A DNA stretch of 64,000 bases from Pisolithus tinctorius (lineage: Eukaryota; Basidiomycota; Agaricomycetes; Boletales; Pisolithaceae). Made by a program: the position numbers and the translations under genes. A model generated the notes under the pieces. The model was not told the origin of the DNA. It was given only the letters and a program-made list of their open reading frames with translations, and searched no databases. The stretch spans positions 2,294,001 through 2,358,000 of the forward strand of contig JANFAH010000003.1 of NCBI GenBank assembly GCA_024663395.1, given 5' to 3'. The number at the start of each line of letters is the position of its first letter. Positions within the stretch are counted from its first letter, which is position 1. This document shows positions 23,837-33,652 of the stretch, in pieces.

Positions 23837-24849
23837 ACTAAGAGGTAGGAGAGTGGTAACCCACTCAGTGGGAGTTGCAATGGTATCTTATCTTTCGTTT
23901 CCACATGAAATTCTGGCAGAAGTTGCATGTCGTATTCATACAGAACCCCCAGTAGGGCAATAGCTGCCAACTCTCAGTTGTTTATTCCCTTGCGCGTATT
24001 ACTCCACGACATCAGCGACGAGTCTACGCCATGCTTTCTACACGGATAAACTGCGGCAGCCACCGCAACCCACCGCAACCCACCGCAACCCACCGCACCC
24101 GAACCAATTACTTATCCATGACCCAAGGGCTAACGACATGCTACTAAGTGTTGATTGAATAATTTTCCGCCCGGAATGCAGTACATGCTAACCGACAGGA
24201 GAAGCAAGGAATATAATGGGAGTTCTGTCAGTGTGCAGGGGTCACACAAAAGCCAAGCAGTCGTGGCAGCGGCAACGTCGTATATTAACACAATCGATGT
24301 GTGAAGAACAGATTGGGCAAGTGGTGCGTGGGCGGGCTACAAGGATTTCTTTTCTGGTGATCGATGGTCCCTTGGCAAGTACATGTCATGGGGAACTACA
24401 CCAATTAATAACCACTCAGACAACAATCAAGGCATGTTGCTGGAAATACCCATCCTACTCACCTCTTGCCATGGCCGACGCAATACGTGAATACATGTCA
24501 TGGTAGCCGAGTATCGAAAACCTGACAGCATTTCTCAAGCTTCCCGGGGATCAACTTGGCACTTACTTAAACACGAAGGTGAATGCATGTAAGACAATAT
24601 CTATCAATGGCTCCCACTGCTGCCAGAAGTGAAGAACGGCCTTTGTATTCGTGTCAATCTACAAGAAAAAAACCTTTGAGGGGATGATGCATAGTACAGC
24701 AAAGATGGAAAGTCGCTCGTTGGACCTGCCTCTGCATGATCTGGCGCCAAAATGCGCAACTCGGGTGTACCAAGAGGACGTGAGGAAACCTGCTGCACGT
24801 AGAAATTATTACGGTTCACTGAAGTTCGGTTACCCTTAGAGAATCAAGC
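23837..24849. other. 1 kb gene-poor interval with a short tandem repeat
   Basis: This lies between the DSD1 start and the RSD1 stop. A plus-strand frame of 96 codons at 24216-24506 has no domain-like pattern, and codon use looks random. A 10-bp tandem repeat sits at 24061-24100 (listed separately). Nothing else could be supported. Confidence 0.4.
24061..24100. repeat. Tandem repeat, 4 x 10 bp (CACCGCAACC)
   Basis: Three exact copies of CACCGCAACC are followed by one copy with a single change (CACCGCACCC). All C/A-rich sequence is on the plus strand. It sits about 225 bp upstream of the DSD1 start codon, so it could lie in that promoter. Confidence 0.9.
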
Positions 24850-27144
24850 TCATTGGTGTGCCATCATGATCGCGTCCGAAATGAATGCAGCTGAGATTTG
24901 TCGTCCCCCAAACCACCGCCCATTCAGTCCTTGAATAGCCTTTTTGGCAGCTTCAACTGAGCCGAACTTGACATAAATTTCACCCTGAACACTATCATGA
25001 GGCCAGTGAACTCTAACAATAACGAGAACATACTTGGCTGTCTTTTTCGATTTTGATGATCTCAACTTTGCCGTACTTTTCTTCACATTCGCCTTTAACG
25101 TCGTCAGCTAATTCCCTATCCCAGTCGCGTTCTGTCTCCCTAATCCCTCTTGGTCAGTCACATCGGTCAACCACGGAGCGAATAACTCACTCTTCCGGAT
25201 TGAACATATTCTTCAGTAGGACTGAACGTGATTGCATTGTCTGTGGAATGTTTGGTTTGTTACTGTTATCATCAGTAGTGCACGACGAATCCGAAATCGA
25301 CAAGACGAACACAGTTGGAAGCTTCGGAGTTGGCTCAATTCTGGCAAGTTTTTGCATTAGCGCTTGACGTGACGCTGCATTCAAATTACCGCCTTCGAAG
25401 GAACGGCATGAGAGTAGTTATTGCCTAGATAAATCTGCTCACCGCCAGCTTCGTCCAGGGAATCCTGCTGGGTATACCTCACGCTACCTTTCTCGTGCAC
25501 AGTGTTGACGCGGAGCTGATGCCACAACAGTGAGGGATATGCGGGGATAACAACTACAGTACATACTGTTCTTCCAGCGAGCTCGAAGCCTTCCATTTGC
25601 TCCAAAGCCATTTTGGCATCTTCACCTCTTTTGTACCTGGAGGATTCGCTAGTTCAAGGTCGCAACCGGCATTGGGGTGACCACTGACTGTATGAATGCA
25701 TAACCTTTACTCCTGCCCGTCATCGGGTCCCTGTGCAAATCAACAAATGCCAGTTCACCAAATGGCTCAAAGACTTGTCTGATATCGGATTCGGTGAGGT
25801 TGAAATGCAAGGAACCAACATAAAGTCTGTAGCAATATCGTGTCAGCGCGACAGGACTTATCACGATAAGGAAAGCCCACTGCATTGCCCCGTGTGATGT
25901 ATTGACACCGGGGGGAAGGTTCAGGTTCCTGGAAAAATGGATTAATAAACGTATGGGTGAGATAAGCAAGTACCAACCCGTCTCCTGGGTGAAGCCTATT
26001 CCTCTCTGCTTCAGTCAACTGCACCATGATAGGTAAACCCATTACGATCGTGCCACTGAGGGCCATGGCCTTTTCAACGAGATCGACGGAGCGGAACTCG
26101 ACATAACCAATGCTAGTAGACTATCAAGCCTTGAACCGCGCTAAGACTCATGGCTTACCCTTTCGACCGACGAGAGATTCTGTCGGTAACGATGCGAGCA
26201 TCGACAACTGTACCTTCGCCTAACTTGTCCTCGAAGAAGTACCCAAGATCACGTGCCGTAAGACGAGCAGCGAGCTGAGAAACGAACACAGACCGAGCTT
26301 CCGAATCGTCTTCTTTGGGCTCTTCGGGGTTATAGTCTTCAACTGGAACCTCATAAGTCGGAGAAGGACGTCTGACACAGTGTGGGTGAAAAGAAGGCAG
26401 CGCCATTTACAACGTATACTTACTGTCTGGTGGGACTGGGTCGCAATGACCGTTTATCAAATTCGTCTTCAAGTGTACCTTCGTCAGATGGAGCGCGCTT
26501 AGAATCACGACGATCCCTGTCTCTTTGGTGCCGAAGTGGTTCGTCGAACTCGTCGCGGGGGTCGCGCACTCTCCTGTCGTACCTATGTTCGCGTGAGCGG
26601 TCTGTCCGGTCAGCGATCCTGCTTCGGGGACTGTCCTTGACGGAGGCGGGAGCATGAGGATCGTCACTTTCCTCATGCCTCTTTCTCTTGGATCGTTCGG
26701 GGTCCCTTTCTGGAGACTCGTTTCCGTCTTCCCTCTTGCGACGCCTTTCTCTGTCCTCACGATCATAGTAACGACCCTCTTCATCCCGCCTATCGCCACG
26801 GTGGCGACGATCTCTCTCCCGGTGGTCCCTGTCTCTGTCTCTGTCTCTGTGAGACCTCTCGCGAGACCGGCTGCGCCTCTCTCTATCTCTGTAATCCCTC
26901 TCGCTGCCGCGGTCGCGACTTCTCCGTCGCCTTTCATCAATATCCCTGTCTCTTTCCCTATGGCGCTCTCGTCTATCCCTCGAGTAGGACCGGTGAGAGC
27001 GCCTTGTGCGGTGGGTGTCCGTCGAGTGGTTCCGAGAGCTGTATACCAGTAAATCACAGGTTGCAGGCGACACAAATTTACAAAAACGCACGACTTTCTA
27101 TTCGGCGAAGTGTCAACGTCCATCCTACCGTTGGTGCTGGACAT
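24850..27144 (-). CDS. RSD1: RBM39/Rsd1-type splicing factor (RS domain plus three RRMs)
   Basis: Start [15 protein letters not shown] is at 27144. About 200 residues of Arg/Ser, Arg/Asp and Arg/Glu dipeptides follow ([19 protein letters not shown]). RRM1 has [20 protein letters not shown] and an exon ending [11 protein letters not shown]2 has [40 protein letters not shown] and [18 protein letters not shown] linker ([20 protein letters not shown]) leads to [13 protein letters not shown] and the C-terminal UHM-like [57 protein letters not shown]. The order RS-RRM-RRM-UHM is that of CC1-like splicing factors (human RBM39, S. pombe Rsd1), which help U2AF-dependent 3' splice site choice. There are at least nine introns. 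The RS-coding part contains a tandem CTGTCT run near 26828-26849. Confidence 0.92.
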
Positions 27145-27593
27145 TGTGCCTCGCTCAAAGTGCGGTGGGTGGGGTGTCGGAGGAGCACAGCTAGCATGCG
27201 AAAACTTTCGAACTCAGCACAGCCACACAAGGCCACAATTTCTCAGCCCTGCGCACAACGTTCATCGAGCAGACATGCTGGCAAGGCGAGGAGCTCTTGT
27301 GTGCAGGCTTGCAGTGAGGACTCAGTCACCATGGAGGCTTGCAAAATTACAACTCTGTCGACAGTTTACATAGAATTTCCAGATGTAAGTTCCCAATATC
27401 CAACAAGTTCATATCAACTTTGAAGGTGGAAGCTACAGCAGTGACAATGCCTAGAAATTGTCTTTGTGTAACGCCATGATCCCAGCGCTGACTTCATCTC
27501 CCATCCGACTATTGTTTGGTGAGGCATAAAAGGGATCAACTTGACCTTCGACGTGAAAAAAGGGGATAATTTATCTTGTGGCTCGTGACCATA
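27145..27593. other. Intergenic, RSD1 promoter and PEX16 3' end
   Basis: 449 bp. Plus-strand frames here are shadows with no domain resemblance. A C-rich stretch near 27215-27255 lies about 70-110 bp upstream of the RSD1 start. No gene is supported. Confidence 0.4.
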
Positions 27594-28971
27594 CTAGGTC
27601 AAGTCATAGTGCAGTATCTGGGCCATGCCATCAGCTTTCCGAGGCCGGGAAAAATGAGACCACCCCTCACAATAGTAGTATTCGTCGATCAGGGGTACCC
27701 AGTCTTTCACTACTGCGCTTATCAGACTTAAACCTGGTACATGGGCTGCCTTTTCGACCAGCGACTCGAGTTTTGGCCTTGAATGGACAACATTCAGATA
27801 GCGCAAGCGGAAAGTACCTGTGACGCACCGTGTGTACAGCTCCCAGGCGGACCCCCTGAAGAGATACCAAACCAAGTCACGGTCCCTGCGTGCATATTCG
27901 TCTCCCTCGACAGACGCAGAGCATGAGGGCGCCCTCCGAAGATTACGGGACAAAATGTCAATCCCAAGGGCAGTTAGGAGAGCACGGTCTTTATGCCTGC
28001 TTGTGCTCAACATGGAGACTACGGTACATGGATCAGTTCAATAAGCGCCGCCGGTAGAAGCACGACCACACCGTATATTAGAGGCCTGGCGACGTATATG
28101 ACCTCAGCCAGCCAGTCTTGGATGGATGCAAGTGGGGCAACAAGTTGAAGAGAAGGTCGGACGGACGAAGTGGTCAACGCCTTTGGAAGGAGATAATCTT
28201 CGATGGAAGAATCCGAGTGGCCGGGAGGAGGAGGAGTCAGCATTAAAGAGCTGGGTTGTAATGGTACATGGTTGTTCTTCAGATGGTCCGGCGTCGCAGG
28301 TGGAGAAGCAGGCGGAGTGGTCGGAACGAGAGTAGGGGAAGAATGGATTGAGGACGGCGGAAGGGAAGCAGGATCAAAGTAGCGCTCTGGAATAGCGGGC
28401 GAAACGAGGGGTCTGCGAGTTATCCTGAGCATAACAAGGCGGAGAATGACCCTGAAGAATGTAGTAATTAGCACAAGCCCATGCGAAGTAGCTGGAGATA
28501 TATACTTGATACTCTCGATAACGACAATGCCTCTCCACCTGTTCTTCTCAGAGAACTTGCGCCGCATTCCCATCTCAATGAGAAGTTGGGTGAAGCGAAC
28601 GAGCTCAAATATCCTAGCAGCCCATTTGTAAATTCTGTCTTTCTCGCACCAGGCACGGGTGTACTTGGTGTGGAGAGGTAGGGGAAGGATGGGTTTCCGC
28701 TTCGTGTCGTTCTGAGCAATCCTGGCGAGCAACGTATCGTGATACAAGCTGGTTACATTGAGCAGGGCAGACACTGTTGTAGACCCTATTGCTTGAGAAT
28801 ACACGATGCGCATCAATGAGAATGTGACGAACAGGCTTCTGATGCTAGTTCAGCGTCTTTGAACCTTCCAGGCAAGAGCCAGGTGATGGACTTGAGGGTA
28901 GACTCCACCGAAGAAATGGTCGAAACGTTTTTGACCAGAAAGTCTTCATATCTCGCCAATGCCGACGACAT
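27594..28971 (-). CDS. PEX16: Peroxisomal membrane protein PEX16
   Basis: Start MSSALARYEDFLVKNVSTIS is at 28971, followed by SVESTLKSITWLLPGRFKDA and ELASEA, the conserved start of Pex16. Later come STTVSALLNVTSLYHDTLLA, YTRAWCEKDRIYKWAARIFE, LVRFTQLLIEMGMRRKF and RWRGIVVIESIK. A Pro-rich stretch follows (SLPPSSIHSSPTLVP, PPASPPATPD), then VYVARPLIYGVVVLLPAALI. The C-terminus reads DRDLVWYLFRGSAWELYTR and ISAVVKDWVPLIDEYYY. PEX16 sits in the ER and peroxisome membranes and, with PEX3 and PEX19, inserts peroxisomal membrane proteins. The end DEYYYCEGWSHFS... runs about 25 residues beyond the usual terminus to the stop at 27594, so a small final intron may be missed. Confidence 0.88.
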
Positions 28972-29194
28972 GGGTATTGAGGGACGCTGAGGCGGTTGTC
29001 AGTACCAGTTCTCACGTCCAATGTACCCAAATCGTAGTAGAGCAGTGCCGTAGTACTTTGTGTGTCTTCGCTGACAGTGTATCTCCCTTGGGAGGGACAA
29101 TGGGATTGTCTTGTCGGCTAAAAGGTTATGGCAAACAGCAACGAGGAAGGGACTCGTGGCTTGTCGCTTTTGTCCCAGACCTCAACCAAGTCTG

Positions 29195-30985
29195 ATGCAC
29201 GGAGAGCCGTCGCCCACTACCGTTTCCTTACCCCCTCTTGACTACCTCCAGGCAAGTCCAGTCAGAGGACAGCTCGAGCCTCATGACGAGGTAACCAAAA
29301 AGTCGGGCTGGCGTTTTCTCCAGTGCACAGATACTCCCAACGAACTCAAGGTTCGTCCTGCTCCGTAACCAAATCATCCCTCATCTCATAGTAACCACAC
29401 TCGTTTTAAAGGTACTACTCCCTCCCCGTACAGCCCAACTTTATGCCGTTCTTTTAAAGGCGGAGCTCAACGAACTCGCCAAGAAGCGTGATGCCTCTTG
29501 GGACCGCATCGTCGACATCCGGCGTCTCAAAGACCGCATGATAAGGAAATGCCAACGCCTCGCTCAAGCATACTCAGCCAATAACCAGGCTGCCCGTGTC
29601 CCATTTCTTACCCTCCACGCTCCACCCGACTTCCGGCTCAAAGAGATGGAAAAGTGGATTCGTTTTCAGGAGGGGTCGGATTCATTGTTCACGAAAAAAA
29701 ATTCTCCAGATGGTGTCAAGTCGCGCCCTTCATTCTGCTGTGATCGCTGCGCCAATCTGGTTCCACACAATCATACCGTGTCACACCGTCGTGCTTCCTC
29801 GCACTCTGTGCATTCTCGTCGATCATCATCATCAGCGTCGGAATGGGCGCACTTGACCGGTCCTTCGGTCTCTAAACACGCGAAAGCCTCTAGAGGTAAT
29901 CAAAACGAAGTCATAAGCAAATCGTCATCCAGTTCTGTCGCTCGACATGACCTCAGATCGCAAGAGAGCAGGACTCACGATGTGTACGTCCACGAGCACG
30001 ACAGTGTTCGAGAATCAACTGGAGCAAGACATACCAACCGTCGAGAATTGAGCCTGGAAGAATTCCAAATCCATTCTTCCGATCATCGGAGCACTTCAGT
30101 CGAAGCGAGTATGCTGCTAGCGGAGACCAACCTGGAGCAGAAGAAACGCGATATGCATGTGATTCATGAAGATCCTCATGAATACAGTGCTACTTCAAGC
30201 ATTCGCTCCGCGTCGGAGAGCCGCCACGACGTGGAGTCGACTGGTCGCCTGTCAATCGTCTCTCCAGACCCCGTTCCTATTCCATATAACGGGTCCTTAT
30301 CGGCTGCCTTCAAAGACACGGTCACGAGTCCGGTGGACATGAATGACTCCCGTGATCAAGGAAGGCATTCTCCATTAAATGGTTCACAGTCTCCTCCCTC
30401 AGAGGAGGAACCTGCGGATGCGGATGGCATGCCTCGTCCGGACGCCCTACGGAGACGGAGCAGCCTGAAACGCAGCAACTCTGAGTTGCGCATGAGTATG
30501 GCTTATTCAAGCAAGACGGTGTCCTGGGCCATGGATCGGGACTGGTCTCATCAAATATCCCAGTACCATGCTGCCGCTGAACAGGTGGGATTTGTCGGTG
30601 GGTCATTTTTACTTCGCAATTTATGTTGTACTGAGCAACTTAACAGACCAGGAATGGGGGGTAATTCGTGACAAGTGCAAGGACGAGCTGGCAGGCCTGA
30701 AAGTCCTGCGACGTAGTGTCACAGAGACTTTATCCAAGCTAAAATTGGAGACTGAGAGATTGCAGCGTGAAGATGAAGTTATTCGCGACCAAGAAGAAAA
30801 GTTACGCGCGGGGTTCGAGCAACTGGAGCAAAAACATGTCCAGTATCAGGCACAAGGTAGTGCTGTCATGCATGAAAATTGTCTCAGATGTTGACATCCT
30901 TTTTTTGAAAATAGTCAAGGCTGTTTTACATGAAACCGAGCAAGTACTTGCGCTTTGTGGTTCGAAGCGGAGCGGAGAATCATGA
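29195..30985 (+). CDS. Coiled-coil protein of unknown function
   Basis: Start MHGEPSPTTVSLPPLDYLQ is at 29195. The first exon ends TDTPNELK and joins VLLPPRTAQLYAVLLKAELN, ELAKKRDASWDRIVDIRRLK. A long central part is rich in Ser, His and Arg (SHRRASSHSVHSRRSSSSAS). It includes one possible Cys pair motif (FCCDRCANLVPHNH). The C-terminal 110 residues are a clear coiled coil: IRDKCKDELAGLKVLRRSV, LSKLKLETERLQREDEVI, EEKLRAGFEQLEQKHVQYQA and KAVLHETEQVLALCGSKRS. I know of no function. The N-terminal block resembles conserved hypothetical proteins of Agaricomycetes. At least three introns are present. The two 3'-terminal ones end in ACCAG (about 30649) and AATAG (about 30914). Confidence 0.72.
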
Positions 30986-31111
30986 TGACCTTACTTCAAT
31001 CCATAATTCCTTGTTAAGGCTTTCTCCATGCGATACCGCAACTGTATACCCTGACACAGTGCTTTCTATGTCTCTGCAGTTCTGTAGATACGGTACATAA
31101 TCCCATTGCAC

Positions 31112-33412
31112 TAGATCAATTTTGATTGCCGCTGCCGCTTCGCTCGCACCCACCAGTATCGTACTAAAGCTAGAAAGCCGCACTCCACAAAAACGACTAC
31201 CGCAAGTACTACTCCAAACCAATAATAATCTCCAGATGGTATCGGATTGTTAACAGTATTGCGTGGGGTATGTATATTCATCGAAAAGGCTCCTTGGGTG
31301 GGTCTGATTACGACAAGCTCCGTATAACATAACTACCAAATCGACATACCGATAATTGGTGCAGGAACCATCGCCCCAAAGCTGACGAGCGACAGAATCA
31401 GGACAGCTTTGTCGGAACCTGTTCTCGCATTTGATGCATTCATCCGCAGCTGCGAGAGGTATATGGGATGCGATTGACTAAGAATATGCTCGTAATGAGA
31501 GAGTGCTTGCTGTAAAGCAAGAATGTGATCTAGAAACAATAAGCTAGGAAAGACCAAAAATTGATTCAGAATAAGTACCATGGACATCACCCATATACAT
31601 GGCGATTTCCACGTCATCACTTTGCACGATCGTTGTAACATCAAGGTACCTTTTACGAACCCGTGACAATACCTCAGACTTGGATGCCAGTAATCGAGTC
31701 AAAGACGTAACGAGTCGTCTGGTACGTGCAATACGCCTGAGGGTCGCTGTAGTAGCAGCCTGCGATGAGACAAATTTTGCCTTGGGAGTAGAGAAGATGC
31801 TGTCCAAGAAAAGAATAATTTTTTGCTTCAGGTAGCGGGAGGCTAAGGGGACCGCAAAACGAGGAGCTGAGAAGCGGGAACCCTCCCCAGCGATCATTTC
31901 GATTTTTTCAGAGCAGGGAATGGATGATAGCTCTACTTTCTCCTCTTCCACAGTGGTAGTGGAGGCGGTTGAGCTGCCAGCCGATGGGCTGCTAGCACAT
32001 TCCCCGTTAGGAAATAGGATGGTTTCTACAGCAGCGACCTCCTTTTCGATCTCCCGCAGAATCGGGAAAAAGGAGTTCACCACTGAGTCCAACAAGCCAT
32101 GAGCAATCCAGTCTGGTGATCTCTGTTCGTAATAATCACAATGATGTCAGAATTGGCACCAACCACTGGCCGTGTGAACATTGTCCTCGAGTAGCTCTAT
32201 TCTGTTCCGTATACGCTCGATATGATCTATGGATTACAACTGTAAATCCATTCACTGGGTAACAGGGTCTGTCGGACTTACCGGATATGTCGGTGAAATG
32301 GAACTATTACAAGATTTAACAACAGTTGATCGCGAAATGCCCAATTGACTAACCGTGCATATTCCATCCCGAAATACAACCAAGTATATACTTGCTTCCC
32401 CAAGTAACCCTTCATCGCCTTGCCGTCCAAACGGCTCGCTAGTGATAGCATTGTCCGTGGCCCGGAACACGATAAATCGATAACCTAGCCTAGGGAATAA
32501 CTCAAGCTTTTCTCGCATATCTCGTTGGAGAATATCCTCGAGCGTCAATGGATGCAAGTGGAGCAACTAACAGTATTTTATTGGTAACAGTCCCACTCCC
32601 GGAAATAATTAACAAACCTTGCCGATCGTGCGCAAGTCGTCCCAATTAGGGTTTGCAACGTCAAGCCACCAAGCCTTGGATGCCTTCTCCTTTGGAAAAG
32701 GTGTAGGAGCTGGCATCGCCCTCTGTTTGCCCTTCGACGGTCGAACAGCTGTAACGTCCGTCAACGAGACAGAACGACTGGGTCCTTCCGATAGCCCAGA
32801 GGGAACTGCAATTGTCAATGGAAGACCGGTAGGGTAGTAGACCTTCTTGCCCTTCCTAGGTTGTGCAGCATTCTTCCGTGCCTTCTCGAGTCGACTGAGT
32901 ATATGTGGCAACGACATCCCACGAAATACAGTTTGTTGGGTATGTAGGGAAGGGAAAGCTGAGTTGTCACGGGTCATTTCTGGTGGTAAATAAAGAGCAA
33001 ATTCCCGTGGAACACGTCGCGACTCCCGTCGGGCCCGGACACGTGCACTCATATCGCATTCCGAGGCAATTGGCGTGTCGAGAGAGACTGGTCGTCCCTT
33101 GCGTCGCCAACCATGGCGGCGGGAGTGAGTATAAGCAGAGGAGCGTTGAGTGTATAAAGAGATCGATGAGCCAGAGGGCAACGAAGCCGGCAAGTATCTA
33201 TGTGCCCAGCGGGAGATAGCATGCTCGACCACGGCCGCTAGAGCGCCTATACCTGATGCCGGGGACGAACCAGATGAGGACGTTGAGGAAAATGACGAGT
33301 GTATTGAGTGGACATCCATTGGGCTAGAGATATGCTGGCGGTCCCCACGATAGATATCGTGGTTGGCTTCCTGGCTATCTGCAGCACCGAACGAGACGTG
33401 GGTGGCAGTCAT
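31112..33412 (-). CDS. CorA/Alr1/Mnr2-type magnesium transporter with SMN motif
   Basis: Start MTATHVSFGAADSQEANH is at 33412. A long basic, Ser-rich N-terminus (about 270 residues, e.g. RARRESRRVPREFALYLPPE) leads to AWWLDVANPNWDDLRTIGK and HLHPLTLEDILQRDMREKLE, LFPRLGYRFIVFRA. These are the typical CorA cytosolic entry blocks of fungal Alr/Mnr2. The long helix region includes LDSVVNSFFPILREIEKEV, RRIARTRRLVTSLTRLLA and DDVEIAMYMGDV. TM1 is AVLILSLVSFGAMVPAPIIG, followed by AFSMNIHTP. TM2 is YYWFGVVLAVVVFVECGFLA, ending RYWWVRAKRQRQSKLI-stop at 31112. The family signature between TM1 and the loop is GMN; here the codons at 31276-31284 read SMN. Role inferred: Mg2+ movement at the plasma or vacuolar membrane. 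Confidence 0.88.
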
Positions 33413-33652
33413 AAGGAACAGAAACAGTGGGTTGGAATGACAGGGCGGCTCCACGATATTGCAGCGACATGGGCATATACATGTGTAAAGCACCACGCAG
33501 TGTACGTGCTAGTGTGTGAATGTTAACCTTTTTTGGGCGTCCAGTCCAACATCAAAGTACTTGCCGCTAAACAATAAGTAGATTCATGGTAATAAGTACA
33601 GATTGGCATGTATACAGCAGTACGGTCATATCACCCCCTGCCAAAGGCCTTG

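Noticed and set aside
26654..27052. Plus-strand 132-codon hydrophobic frame
   Set aside because: It is the antisense of the Arg/Ser-rich repeats of RSD1; such repeats create long open antisense frames.
30980..31222. A minus-strand frame ending VRSS at 30980 that would make the CorA-like gene overlap the coiled-coil gene at a TCATGA palindrome
   Set aside because: Following the frame of TM2 (YYWFGVVLAVVV) leads to a stop at 31112 after a basic tail. The 30980 frame is a different one and lacks membrane features.
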